Source of the DNA: Ehretia macrophylla
Lineage: Eukaryota > Streptophyta > Magnoliopsida > Boraginales > Ehretiaceae
Direction of reading: 5' to 3'
Length of the DNA stretch: 64,000 nt
Assembly: GCA_037974665.1 (NCBI GenBank)
Contig: CM075771.1
Coordinates: 19,627,425-19,691,424 of the forward strand
Below the pieces are notes generated by a model. The model saw only the letters and a program-made list of their open reading frames with translations, ran no database searches and was not told the DNA's origin. Position 1 is the first letter of the stretch. Each line of letters begins with the position of its first letter. Shown piece after piece: positions 21,494-33,272 of this stretch. The position numbers and the translations under genes are program-made.

Positions 21494-24391
21494 TCAGCTG
21501 TGAAACTTTGAACTTGCAGTTGGTTTCTTATTCTTCTTATTCTTCTTCTTCTTCTTCTTAGATTGTTTAGTCACAAGAAATGATATCCTGGCTAATCCAA
21601 ACTTTTTTCTTTTTGCTGTCAGTTGCTTGGGATTATTTTCCTTCTCGCCTTTGTAGGCAGAACGTAACCCAGCATTTGGTTTACCAAGCATTCGGCCTAG
21701 TGACACCTGCCGTTCCCCACTTGGTTTTCCTTCCTGCATCCCATTCTCGTATTCTTTTGTTAAAAGCAGCTTCCTCCTGAGGATTTCCCCGATTGATAAA
21801 GCTGGCTTCAAAACTGGTTTCAATCCATCATTGATGGCATTCATGCTGTTTACATCGAGTAGAGCAGAATCCTTTCGATGATGAGAAGTGGCAGCATTCT
21901 TGAATTTTGTAGCATTATCAATAGTACGTCTTTTCTGGCCGCGCTCGGATCTCCATTTACGCAAAGCCTCTTCTACAGCCGACTTACCCTTGTTTGCAGC
22001 CTCCACTCTGCTCAGTGCTTCTTCCAAGGCCTTCTTGCTACTTCTGACTTCTTCCGTAGCTTCCTCAACCTTCTTTAAGATTTCCATTTTTGATATGTTA
22101 GCTTCATCAACTTGAAGCATTGCATCTACTACTCTCATCTTGGAGGTTTCCTCAGCTTCTCGAGCTTTAGATGTTAAAGACACGTACTCCTCTAAGGTAA
22201 GAGTTATACCATCAAGATTTTGCTGAGAAGCTGCAGAAGCATTCTCCCTGTTTGATAGTGCTTTGATTTCTGCGAGAGCAACAGCTTCATTAGCTCTTGC
22301 TGCTTCCTTCAATTTTTTGGCTGCTACCAACCTGATCTCAGCAGTCTTAAGCCTGCTCTTTCTTTCTTCAATCTCAGACATTACCTTCAGAATTTCTGAT
22401 CTTGCTGCCTCCCCCATTTTCTTGAACTGTTCTGTCTCAGAACTCAACATTTGCAGCTCATTTGCCATGGTCATGGGATCATCACAACCGGCTTGGGCTT
22501 TAGCATCATTGCCCATCTGTAGTTTTTGTCTTGTTTGGTTTATCTCTTCTTCGAGAGATGAAATGTTAGAGGCATTTGAAGATAGCCTTTGACAAGTCTT
22601 TTCCAGGGAGATCCTCTCTTCCTCTATTTTCTGCGTATATGATTCAACTGTAGCCCGTATATCTGCAAGATCATTAGTAGTCCTAGCCAAGTTAACCTTA
22701 GCCTGTTTCAATTCCAGCAAAACGAAACCTGGAGCACGAAAGGGACACGGACCAGAATTGATTACTGTGTGCTCTAGGTTTTGATGGTTCTCCTTCTCTG
22801 GCAATTCAGTAGCAGGATGCACAAGATCACCCAAGTGTTCAACAGGGACTGCATTGACATCAGATGCTTCTTTCTGCACCTTCAGTTTTAGTTCTTCTAC
22901 AATCAGCTTAGTGCTTTCCAGCTCTTTCAAGACATCGAAAGTTTCCCTTTCCTTAAGTATCAGGTCTTTTTCCAACTGTGCAGTCTCTTCCTCCAGTTTG
23001 GTAATGTCAACCACTTCACTGTCATGCTATCACAGGAAACTCAATCCAATTAGGTTAGGAGGTTAGCAGACAAAAATGAAAGAAAAAACTGAAAAAAAAA
23101 AAGAAAAAACAGAGTAATCACAAATTACACCCCCTTCATTTTCCCATAATCATCCCAAGGATCAGAATCCTCTACCATCGATTGCTTTATTGTAACATTC
23201 TAACATTGCATTCCAACCATTGATTTCAAATGAACGGGTGAGATGTAATGTTAGGAATTTAAAATAAAGCATTAGTTGGCGGAGAAAATCCTAATTGGGT
23301 AATTGAAAATGATCCTCTGTTGTAACTCTTACTTGATATACTAGGTGCAAGTATCAGGTATAAAAATAAATATGAAATTTGACATGATGAAAGTGAATAA
23401 TGGACGATGACACATAATCGGTGACATGTAGCTAGTTGTAATAAAATTATACAGCTGATCAATCTTAACTATAGTCTACATATGACCCTCCATATCCATG
23501 ACATATTTTAAAGGGTAAATAGTTTATTATTCTCTATGTTTTGTTAAAAATGCACAATACCTTCTGTATTTTAAAAATTAGTTGATTATCTCCATGTATT
23601 TTGCTAAAAGTGCACAATACCCCATGTGTTTTAAAAATTAGCTAATTACCCCCCTGTGTTTTATAAAAGTAACTGATTACCCTTCTGTACTTTTTAAATT
23701 AACGCTTTTGTTAAAAAATATAAGGGGACAATCAACTATTTTTATAAAACACAAGGGGATAATCAACTACTTTTATAAAACACAAAGGGAGTAATAAGCT
23801 AATTTTTAAAACACAGAGAGTATTGTGCACTTTTAACAAAATATATGGAGTAATCAGCTAATTTTAAATCACACAATATTAAAAATTGAGTCCAGGGAAA
23901 ATTGTGCGGAGAGAATTACAATATCCAAGTGGAGATGCTTCAGTATAATTACTGCGGACATCTATAACATGTAACAACAATTTGATCCTACGCTTATTCA
24001 CTTTAATCGAAATCGAATGGAAAATAGGAAAGTGGGCATGCACTTTTAAATAATAGTTTTTCTATATATATATATATATAGAAGCAAGAAGCCATGCAAC
24101 AGGATTAATATGATGCATAAACGAAGAGCTCGGAATCACTATCGTATCCGTATCCACTAAAAACATAAAGCAAATTAAGCATGGTTTCACATATACAGTA
24201 TTTAATTAGTAACGTTAATTAATAAGTGTTGTTTTTCACAGAATTAATTAATTATGTACCTCGGAGTGCTTGTGAGAAGTAGTGGGTCTCCAGAAACCGA
24301 ATCCTCCGAATCGAATGGCCGCCTCCTTCACCGACTCGAACGGCGCCGACGTGTCAACCTCCGCCCTCACAGGCGCAGCTTGGGCAGACAT
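21494..24391 (-). CDS. WEB family (DUF827) long coiled-coil protein, two exons
   Basis: Exons are 24391-24260 (44 codons) and 23026-21494 (510 codons plus stop), joined in phase 0, giving 554 residues. The start is the ATG of MSAQAAPVRAEVDTSAPF. Without the first exon the second would have no proper ATG. The N-terminal motif DTSAPFESVKEAAIRFGGFG is the WEB-family signature. It is followed by an almost continuous coiled coil (residues about 48-400), rich in Glu, Lys and Ala, with heptads such as KLEEETAQLEKDLILKERE. The tail is basic and ends in a lysine run near residues 537-547 (from a TTC repeat in the DNA) and SSKFHS. Named members WEB1 and PMI2 support light-driven chloroplast movement and actin organisation. 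Whether this smaller paralogue does so is not known. The 1.2-kb intron carries a foldback element. Confidence 0.9.
23514..23866. mobile_element. foldback MITE with internal subrepeats, in the WEB gene intron
   Basis: The left half repeats a unit like 'ccctgtgttttaaaaattagctaattac' and the right half repeats its reverse complement. The two halves pair around about 23700. The left end is GGGTAAATAGTTTATTA. The right end stops inside a subrepeat, so no clean terminal repeat or target duplication was found. It resembles the elements at 37167-37789 and 44770-44890. It lies in an intron and appears tolerated. Confidence 0.72.
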
Positions 24392-25650
24392 TGAAACCAA
24401 AAAAGAATACTCAACTGAGAACAGCAACGTTGTATTGGTAATTGAAAAGGACTCTTATTGACGTTTGGATTCTTCACATGGCCCCACCAACCACACTTAT
24501 GTACTCAAAGTTAAAGCGGACTTAATTGGGAAGGAGGGAAATACATTCAAGTTGACTCTATAACTCTATTGCCCAAGTGTTTCAAAGTCTTAAAGAGAGT
24601 AATCTTTCCTTTGATGTTTTCGTTGACTATTCAAGACACTTGGCATTCAGCAATTGGTGGAAAGACAAAATTAATGTTGTAAAAATAGGGTGACTATATT
24701 GATGAAATAATAGTGGAAAGTAAAAATTAAATAATTGTATTATTATTTTATATTTCTCTTCTAAAACAATAACATTAAGATTTAAGAGAGTATCCAAATC
24801 CACTAATTTGTGCAATAGGTACTTTCTTCTTCCTCGATTCATGCTTATTTCACCTCTCGATTCTACTACCATTTTTCATCAATTATCAACTGACAATCAA
24901 CTTTAGCAGCGATGAAGACCTGACATTCAGTAATACCTGTGACCTCAAATTTGCGTCATTTGCAGTGGGCCAGTCTGTAGGCTGATTGAAGGAGAACAAC
25001 CACGACTCAAGTGAAGCTCAATCTGAGTCCTATGGGCATATAACGTATATGCATGCGTCAATGCAAGATGCATATGTCTACTGCTCAAAGGATCCATTCA
25101 TAATTGCCAACTGCATTTGCAAATACGAAAACGAGGTATTAAATGTCCTCTTACTTTGTTTTGTTTTAGATCCAACCTCAAAAATTCTAGAAATGCCCTG
25201 TTTGTTAAAGAAAATTAGATCCATGGTCCCATTTAATTAGGACATGATCATAGCTCATGGACATTCGTAAAAGAACCATGTGACGTGAGCCAGATACCTA
25301 TCATTTTACCAGAAAGATATGATGAAATAACTAGTTCTTATCTCTTTATTAAGCTATACAATTTGGTACATGAATGGAAAAAAAAAAAAAAAAAAAATCA
25401 GTTACGTTCCTATATGAGTAGTTGGATCGTGATCTCTGGTCCTTGCATTGAATGCAAATGTTATACACTCCATTTTTATCTTGATATAATTAGAGACCCA
25501 ATGACCCAAGGTTATCCCAAAGCCGCTCTAACAGGTAGAGTAAATGGTGAAAATTAATGGCTTTAGGCATTTTTTTCTCGGACAAGTTGCCCTCATCAAT
25601 GCTGTAGTGTGGGATACCATCTTGCCACAAATCTCAGTGTCTTCAATTCT
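24392..25650. other. intergenic DNA upstream of the WEB and DUF688-like genes
   Basis: Shared upstream region of two divergent genes. The A-run at 25379-25397 and AT-rich DNA are the only visible structure. Short frames at 24986-25240 and 25285-25557 have no family resemblance. Confidence 0.6.
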
Positions 25651-25659
25651 CTGTCATAA

Positions 25660-25701
25660 ATGTATATATATATATATATGCAACTTTAATGAGTAAACTA
25701 T

Positions 25702-25742
<41 letters not shown>
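25660..25742 (+). promoter_or_regulatory. TATA-like run and (CT)n leader of the DUF688-like gene
   Basis: An alternating TA run (about 25661-25679) is followed by a pure CT repeat (25704-25742) ending 40 bp before the ATG. CT-rich tracts near plant transcription starts and in 5' leaders are common. The start site here is presumed to lie at or just before the CT run. Confidence 0.5.
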
Positions 25743-25743
<1 letters not shown>

Positions 25744-25782
25744 CGCACTCTACCTTAGTAGTCTGTAGGCGAGCAGGCCAAG

Positions 25783-26373
25783 ATGCTTAATAGTAGCCCT
25801 GATTTTGAAGAGCAAAACAGTTTCCAAATTAAGCACGATGAGAAGTTGTTCTCCAGGGTGGCCAACCCTTCTTTTAGAGTCTACTATGGAGATGTATCAG
25901 GTGGTGTCCCATTCATTTGGGAGTCTAGCCCTGGAACTCCTAAGCATATATTTTATGACAATTCCCAGCTCCCTCCTCCGCTCACACCTCCTCCCTCCTC
26001 CTATTACTCCAACAACAACAAATGCGTCAGCAAGAAGCACTCAAGGTCCAAGATTTTGAGCACTTTGCTCATGAAAATTAATCACAAGCTGCCCCATATG
26101 CCATCATCCCTTTCTTCATCATCATCATCTTTATCGACATTATCAAGCTCATCTTCACACTCATCTACTCATTCCCAGTGTAAACGAAGACGACTTTCCA
26201 GCCGGGGACTATCATTTGATAACAAGGTAGATGATTGTCAACCAATTTCAGACGGATCACACACTTCGGGTTTGTGTTTTGGTATCGGTAGGAACCAGAG
26301 TAGTGGGAGATTAGGTCGCAACTCGATTGCAGTCGTGAAGAAAGCTCTACTGTCAATTGTTGGCCGTACATGA
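25783..26373 (+). CDS. DUF688-like small basic serine-rich protein, single exon
   Basis: 196 residues with no intron, starting at ATG 25783 in a good context (caagATGCTT). The recognisable motif is GVPFIWESSPGTPKH at residues 41-55, typical of plant proteins placed in DUF688. It follows an aromatic FRVYYGDVSG segment. A proline stretch (63-72), a basic patch (KKHSRSK, 84-90), a serine-rich low-complexity block (108-130) and KRRR (134-137) come next, ending in AVVKKALLSIVGRT. There is no signal peptide or membrane segment, and the basic patches could direct it to the nucleus. The function of the family is unknown. In Arabidopsis, from memory, a small protein gene occupies the same place between the WEB and HLH/ACT genes (At2g40475, At3g56260). 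Identity with those is inferred and was not checked. Confidence 0.82.
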   Translation: MLNSSPDFEEQNSFQIKHDEKLFSRVANPSFRVYYGDVSGGVPFIWESSPGTPKHIFYDNSQLPPPLTPPPSSYYSNNNKCVSKKHSRSKILSTLLMKINHKLPHMPSSLSSSSSSLSTLSSSSSHSSTHSQCKRRRLSSRGLSFDNKVDDCQPISDGSHTSGLCFGIGRNQSSGRLGRNSIAVVKKALLSIVGRT

Positions 26374-27593
26374 GCTGCCTAAGGTACCTCATTAATGGTG
26401 TTGTGTTTTCTTCTAATAATTATAAGGGATTACACCCAAAAATTGAGTGGAACAGCAAGACTTGTTATAATCAAATATCTTTTATATCTATTGTAACAAA
26501 TACTAATAATTAATAATAATTGAGGGATTAGTAAATTTTTCATTAATTCGCTGTAGTCTCTCAACTTTGGAACGTGCAAATGTTAAAATATTGAACTGTT
26601 GCTGATTCAAACTTCAAACGCAATGTGAACCATTACTTATTTTACTTAATTCTTCTCTCCTCTCGTATATATTCTTCTTTTTTCTCCTTTAACTTAGTAC
26701 TTGCATGACCAGACCAGTAAGGTTAATTCAAAAAGTTAATTTCACGTATGAGATGAATAAAGGGAGAAAATTCATGTTTTGAATTTGAGGCCAAGATAAA
26801 CCTTTCAATCAAATTGTTACAAAAAAATACAATGTAAAATTAAGTACAATATACTCCAATGTGACTTTAAAGTTTCCCAAATCCCCGTGCCTGCACAGGG
26901 CTGTCCTATTCATTACTCAAAGAGCTACTTGACTATGCAAGCTAGCATGACTTATGTGCACACTAAAAAAGAAAAAGGAGAGGAAGAACTATAAAGGCCA
27001 TATGGTACATGTTCACGCAATGTAATCTTCACGTGGATCTCAAGCTTACAACAGAAGCTCAATGCTAGGGAACTGATAGATCTGGAGTGTACTATGCTTA
27101 CATTTTGAGGTGAATAAGCAACTTAATTGTGATATTAATTTACTAGTTAGTGCATGCAGAGACAGTATATACAGTCATGGATGAATCAATCTGTCCATTT
27201 GGCTAATTAATGCAAAGAGGAAAGTTGGTTGTAGGTATTCATCCAGATATTAATTTCTAGGAATGCATATTCTTTTTTTTTTTTTGTTAGGAATGCATAT
27301 TCATTTGTATAATTTAAGCACCACGCATATCTATGCTAGCTGCAACAAGATGTTGCACTCATGTGACCACTATCCACTAACAACGGAAAATTGCCAAAAG
27401 CCCAATTCTGTTCATGTAGTGAGTCCATTAAAGCCGGACAAATTTCAACTTTTTATATGCGAGTTCATCAGCGCACTAAATTTAAGCATTCAACATCTAT
27501 GCAAAGAGTTGCAAAAAGCTAAAATTTGATGAAATAGTTAGATAGTGGTGATAATCAGAGATTTTATTTTCAAATAATTCGGCCTCCACTGTA

Positions 27594-27626
<33 letters not shown>

Positions 27627-28348
27627 TGGACTACATTGACTTGGAAAGCTTGGCTCTAGAGCCAAGCAAGCTCCAACATTTTCTCCTCTTCTATAAACTT
27701 AAGTTTCAATCAATTGATTTCATGTCGAATAATTATTTCATCCAATAACTTAACCTTTTTGAAATATCAATAGTCTTTAGTTAAATTATATATATCGTTA
27801 AATATATTTGTTTTACTTATAATATTTTTTTGATTTAAGGAAAACTTTAAAACGTATAACACACTCTAGTCTCTACCTATAACTTGCTCTACTCATTCTC
27901 GCTTGTTTCATTTACTATATGTTAAACTCTTATGGTCATGGGAGAAAAGTCAGCTAACAATTAAGTTGGAAGAAACAGTGAGATCTGACAGGGGAAACTT
28001 TGCTGCTCGCAGCTAAGGGTTTGACAATAGTGTTGGAGCTGAGCTTGGAACCGCTGCCATGCTTCTTCTAGCCATGGGGAGGATCGGAGGCGTATGTTAG
28101 CAATAACAACCGCCTGAAGGTTGTAGACAACAATGTAAACACCACTGGAAAGGTAGATGTGAGAGAAACAGCTACCGGTGACAAGCTGGAAAGAAGAGTA
28201 GAGGTTGAAAGAGAGGGTTGAGAGGAGGAAGAAGGAGGAGGCGTATGTTAGCAAACTAGCGTGTGCCAAGAGGAAAATTAAAGAAGAGAGAGAGCATGGC
28301 GACATTACTCCCATTTTCTCTAAAGTGTCCTTTAGTACTCAAACTACT
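26374..28348. other. intergenic DNA, no supported gene
   Basis: Contains the 3' flank of the DUF688-like gene and A and GA tracts at 27591-27622. A minus-strand frame at 27961-28314 (117 residues, hydrophobic N-terminal half) starts with ATG but matches nothing recognised. Its DNA is rich in GA-type low complexity, so it was not called. Confidence 0.6.
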
Positions 28349-28495
28349 TTGCAAAACTCTTCAAAATGTCTAAACTAACCGGTCAGTCAGCTTTTTACTC
28401 ATATAAAATGATCCCCACATGTGTGCAGCCCCTCATGTTTGGTGAGTAAAAAGCTGACTGATCGGTCAATCTAGACTTTTTGAAGAATTTCCCAA
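28349..28495. repeat. inverted repeat / MITE remnant
   Basis: Arms 28349-28398 and 28441-28495 pair with few mismatches (core 'cagtcagctttttactca' against 'gagtaaaaagctgactg'), leaving a loop of about 42 bp. No clear target duplication was found, so the element class is unresolved. Confidence 0.75.
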
Positions 28496-28873
28496 CTAAT
28501 TTTCATTCAGATTAAATCAACTATTAATTTCCTTCATGGTGCTTCATAGACATTTATATCCACGCATTCTATAAAAATTATTGTTACTAGCATTTCACTT
28601 CATTCATTGATCAGTTTGATACATTTGATAATTAATTAAGCCTGCAAAAAAAGGCAAAAAAATTACACGTTCTGCAATGCCTTAAGCCGGTTAACATAAT
28701 CAATAGATTAATTAATTATTCCCTTGCGGATTCAAATAAAGTAATTCAGGAATGAACATGCATTAGACAATGCTGTCGTTACCCTATCTTTTTTTTTTTT
28801 TTTTTTTTTTCTCGGTTTTTGGGTGTTGACGATGATGAACATTTAGATAGATAAACTAGGCTTGGCTCGTTAA

Positions 28874-30327
28874 TTAACCTTGCTCAGTGCTTTCATGCCA
28901 GTTCCTAATAGCTTGCAAAACTGCTTGTCTTACCATTTGAGCATCGATGCTTTCAGCTTGTCCCTCATTCTGCAATGACAGAAATTTCTTCAACTTTTGC
29001 ATTGACAATAACTAAAACAGTAACCAAAGTACACAATCATTATACGTAATCACTTTTCTAGTACAGATAACGAAAATATGTTGGCCCGGCATGCATTTTC
29101 CAAATACGTGTTTCTTGCTGTCTCTTGAAATTTGAGGCACTCATCTACTTTTCTTACTTGTAAATGAGAAGAATAAAATAAAATAAAATAAAATATTGTT
29201 TATTTACTCAGCTTGCACAGAGAAATAAAATCGAAAAAATTATATCCATAAAATATGAGTCACACATGACGTTTGAGGCACTGCGTGAAATATATTTGTC
29301 ACAATTCTAAATTTGATCCGAATTTTTAATAAGCTCATCCAATTTTTATTGACCTATGTAAATGAGTATAACAATATAAGTGAGCTAGATTTTACCATAG
29401 AATTACAGGAAATGTATCTTACTTCACTAACAGCTTCTAAGCAAAAGTTATCGGAGCAAGAAACCCTAGCATCGAGTACTTCGAGGCCTAGCTCCTCAAA
29501 GGCTTCCAGTATGGAGACAAGCAAACCTGGACAACTCTTCTGCAACAACACATTGATTAAGAAGCCCTTTTCTTGGGGTGTTACTGTCACCTGTTCATGA
29601 GAGAAGATGGCCAAATCAATATATATATATATACACCTAATTAATACACACAAGAAAATTAAAAAAAAAAAAAAACTATACAAATATTGAGAGCTATATA
29701 TATATGTTCATACTGTAGGCGATGATGAGCTTTGGTGTTCAGTTGAAGTTTCTGCTGTTTCAATGTCTCGATTAAGTTTATCTACCCTTTCCTTCAACTC
29801 CTCAATATATCTTGATGCATCTACAATAATTGATGCTGTATTTCCCTGATAAAACCACAGAATTATTAATCATAATTAGATGAATTCTTGGGCTTCCTTT
29901 GAGGACTCCAAAAAATCCGGAGAAAACTAACTCATAAATTATTGAATAAAGTGTTCTTAATTCAGATCAATGAAATTGTAAGCGATTGTTTCACATAAAT
30001 AATTACAGGCTCTCTTTTGATTATATAGTACAGTAAGTCCAACCCATAGGATAAATACCGGAGGATATAACATCTCCAAATTTCAGAAAATGAATTACAA
30101 ACAAAATAAATAAACTAAAATAGACTTTATGCAGATAAATCGACCATATCTTTTGAATTTATACGACGACGGTCTATGAGATAAGTGAATAATAAGAAAT
30201 AAGATTTTTGAAAAAAAAAATGCATGAAATTAGAAGATGTGGAGTTTACAGCAGTGGAATTAGTAAGCGAACGAAGCTCTCGCAACTTTTCATGTAGAGA
30301 TGCTTTCTTTTCCTCCTCGAAAGCCAT
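28874..30327 (-). CDS. HLH protein without basic region, with ACT-like domain, four exons
   Basis: Exons are 30327-30250, 29845-29714, 29590-29423 and 28969-28874, all phase 0 with GT..AG introns, encoding 157 residues. Helix 1 is SLHEKLRELRSLTNS (10-24) and helix 2 is TASIIVDASRYIEELKERV (29-47), a helix-loop-helix of the bHLH type. The N-terminus (MAFEEEKKAS) has no basic DNA-contacting residues. Residues 71-126 form the ACT-like domain found in many plant bHLH factors (VTVTPQEKGFLINVLLQKSC; LEAFEELGLEVLDA), likely for dimerisation. The tail ends NWHESTEQG. The closest remembered relatives are the short Arabidopsis At3g56220/At2g40435 proteins annotated as transcription regulators. It probably acts through protein-protein contacts in the nucleus, which is an inference. 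The first exon runs on openly past the true donor, so an unspliced reading gives a wrong end. Confidence 0.88.
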
Positions 30328-31728
30328 TTTCTTCTTCCTCTTTATCTTACAACCTTAAAGGTTTTTTTTTTTTTTTTTTTTTTTCCCCTCTCTTACTCAT
30401 ATTGCTGCAAGTTTTGGAGGCTTTTTAAAGGAGAAGATGAGCTCTAAAAACAAAACCTTATATGTCTCTTAATTTGTCTGTTTCTTGCATGAGCAGAGTA
30501 CCGCAAGGCTCACAGGAAATTTTGACGCAATTATATATATATTTATCACAACATTCTCTTTGAAATGGCAACTTCGCCCTCCTTTGCACGGAAGGTGGGC
30601 ATTCCGTTTCTTTCTTATCCACATCTGTTTTTCCCGTCTACTCATTTGTAAATAAATGCAACCTTTAATTTGGCAGTGCTTGGAAAGAAGAAATAAAAAG
30701 AAATTTAGCTGCTCATCTTTGGATTCAATTTTTTTTATTTATGTTTTATGCTAGCATGAAAAATATATTCATTTAAGAAAAGTGTGGTTAGTGATTCGGA
30801 ATATGTCTTTTTTTTCGCTAAATAAGTAAGTGACTTCATTAAATTCTAAAAAATATTGTACAAATAATAATAAGAGAAATCTGCTCAGCAAGGAAGAAAG
30901 AATTCTCTGGTCGAGGTTCCAAGCCATACAAATCAGTGAATTTAATATATCTTACTTCTGAGTTTTTAAAGAATTTAATAAAAATAATTTTAGTGGATAC
31001 AAAAGAACGTACCAAATTTTCTGTTTTCTAATTTTAGAATACACTGAATTTCTATGTTTGGAAACTAGAAATTGTTTTTTTTCTTCTTCTTCTTTTTGTG
31101 CTACCAATAGAAATTTCATTTTGAGACAAACTGAATATTCAATTTCAGAAAAATGAACAATAAAATTAAACCATTTTGGTTTGGGACTAATTGGTAGTGA
31201 AGAAAATAAAGGAAATGAAAAGAAATTTCCAGTAAATACTTCAATTTTTTATTTATTTATCTCAAAGCCCTAAATATAGACTTGCTTAAATTCCTAATCA
31301 TAAGCTAATCCCAAAACTTGTGAAAACGTAATAATCACAAAAGCTACTAGTTCATCGAGAAAGTCAAACAACAACTTCAAAATATGCATCAGATCTATTT
31401 GATTCCAATATTTAAAGGTCAATCATCTTAAGAGATCTACTATATTATATTGAGCAGCTTTGCTTTTCCTTCATTTTTCAAAAAGATTTCGCTATGTAAA
31501 AGCTTATACGCGGAAAGAAACAAATTAATTGATCTGTAAGAGCTTTATAATCCAAATCTTTAGATACCTTTCTGACTTCGGCATTAGCTATGAATGATGA
31601 TATTTACATACGAACTGGGAAATCAATCTCAAAAAGCTATAATGAATCTTGGGCGCCCAATCTTAGTTGAGTAAATCAATAACAGAATTGTGAAAAATAG
31701 GAGCACAGTGGATCCATATCTTCTGTTT
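30328..31728. other. intergenic DNA, HLH gene promoter side
   Basis: A T-run (30361-30384) lies in the likely leader. TTTAAAAAG on the minus strand near 30422-30430 is a weak TATA candidate. The rest is AT-rich with no gene. Confidence 0.55.
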
Positions 31729-31737
31729 TAAACGATA

Positions 31738-32187
31738 GGGAAAATTCCACATTTAGTCCCTATTGTTTGTAAAATATCTCAATTTAGTCCCTATTATTTT
31801 ACAAAAAAATTCAATTTCATCCCTATTATTTAAAATGTCTTAATTGAGTTCCTATTATTTCCCAAAAAAATTCAATTTCGTCCCTATTATTTTTAAAAAT
31901 TCGTTCCTATTATTTTCTTAAAGTTTCAAATTCGTCCCTATTATTCAAGGGCTAAATTAAATTTTTTTTGAGAAACAATAGGGACGAATTTAAATTTTTT
32001 AAAAAATAATAGGGATGAAATTAAAAATTTTTGAGAAACAATAAGGATGAAATTGATAAACTTTAAATAATAGGGACGAAATTAAAATTTTTAGAAAAAT
32101 AATAGGGACTAAATTAAAATATTTTAAACAATAAGGACTAAACTAAATTTTTTTACAAACAATAGGGACTAAATGTGAGATTTTCCC
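31738..32187. mobile_element. Mutator-type foldback MITE with subrepeats (450 bp)
   Basis: Ends GGGAAAATTCCACATTTAGT and, reversed, GGGAAAATCTCACATTTAGT. They are flanked by a 9-bp target duplication with one mismatch (TAAACGATA 31729-31737, TAAAGGATA 32188-32196), the length expected for Mutator-like elements. The left arm repeats 'aatttagtccctattattt' units; the right arm repeats the reverse complement 'aaataatagggactaaatt'. No coding capacity. Confidence 0.88.
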
Positions 32188-33239
32188 TAAAGGATATATA
32201 AAAGGAGCTAATTTTATTAAAGCTAATAAGTCCTATTCCAGATGAATTTAATGGTTATTATATTCATTTTTCTTTTACTTCCCCACGTAAAATGGTTCTA
32301 TATATATGTATCTAGGGTGCATTAATTAAATTGTGGCATTCAAACAAATCTCAATTTGTTTGTCGAATGTATTTTCTCGCAAATTAATGCCTATGAGAAC
32401 GCCTTGGTGATCTATTTCTTTCCAAGCTTATCAGAAACTTTACAAGCTCTATGGCGTAAGAGTATGCTCTACAAAAGGATCAGAATTTAAGTAGCAGGGT
32501 TAGAAAAAGTCCACAACGATGATACTTATGCATCAATAATAATCTTGTTAATTTTCCTTCATTTCAGTAACCATCGCAATTCCATTTGCCCACACATTGA
32601 CACCATCACAATCCCTATAATTTTTTTTGCAAATTGAATAGCCTGCTTCTATTAATTACACTAAACCAGTAAAGTGGCTGGAGTTCTGATCTCGGAGTAT
32701 GACAATTGGTGTAATACAAATTACTCCAAGCGAACTACAATCAGATCTGAAAACGCATATATATGATCATGAGACATTTTTAAGTTATCGACTATAGCTT
32801 GACTCATGATCTACTTCATTAATTAATTCTTATATTAGAAGTAGTGTCTCCATCCAACTAACAAATTGCATGATCGGACATATATATAAGTGGAACAATC
32901 TTAAGTGGTTACAGAGACAGAAGCCCTAATTAAGTGGTAGAAGGCTTTCCAAGTGAGCAAAGGAAGAAAGGGCAATTTGGTAATATTAATTGGTGATGGA
33001 TAATATTGACGTATATAAGAGTTTGAAGGATGACATGTAATATATATGTACGTGCACCAGAGGGGGAGAGATGATAAAGTGAGAGGACAAAAGGATGACG
33101 GCGAGAGAGAGAGATGTGTACATGTATAGATCCCCCGTGAGAAGCGTTTGGAGGTTTTCGCCAGCTAATATTAACACATAATAACAACTCAATCTTTGAC
33201 ACCTTCCTTCTCTCTTTTCGATGCCTCTTCTATAAAGCC

Positions 33240-33272
<33 letters not shown>

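Noticed and set aside
27961-28314. 117-residue minus-strand frame with hydrophobic N-terminal half
   Set aside because: It starts with ATG but lies in GA-biased low-complexity DNA, and no motif was recognised. Could be reconsidered if transcripts exist.
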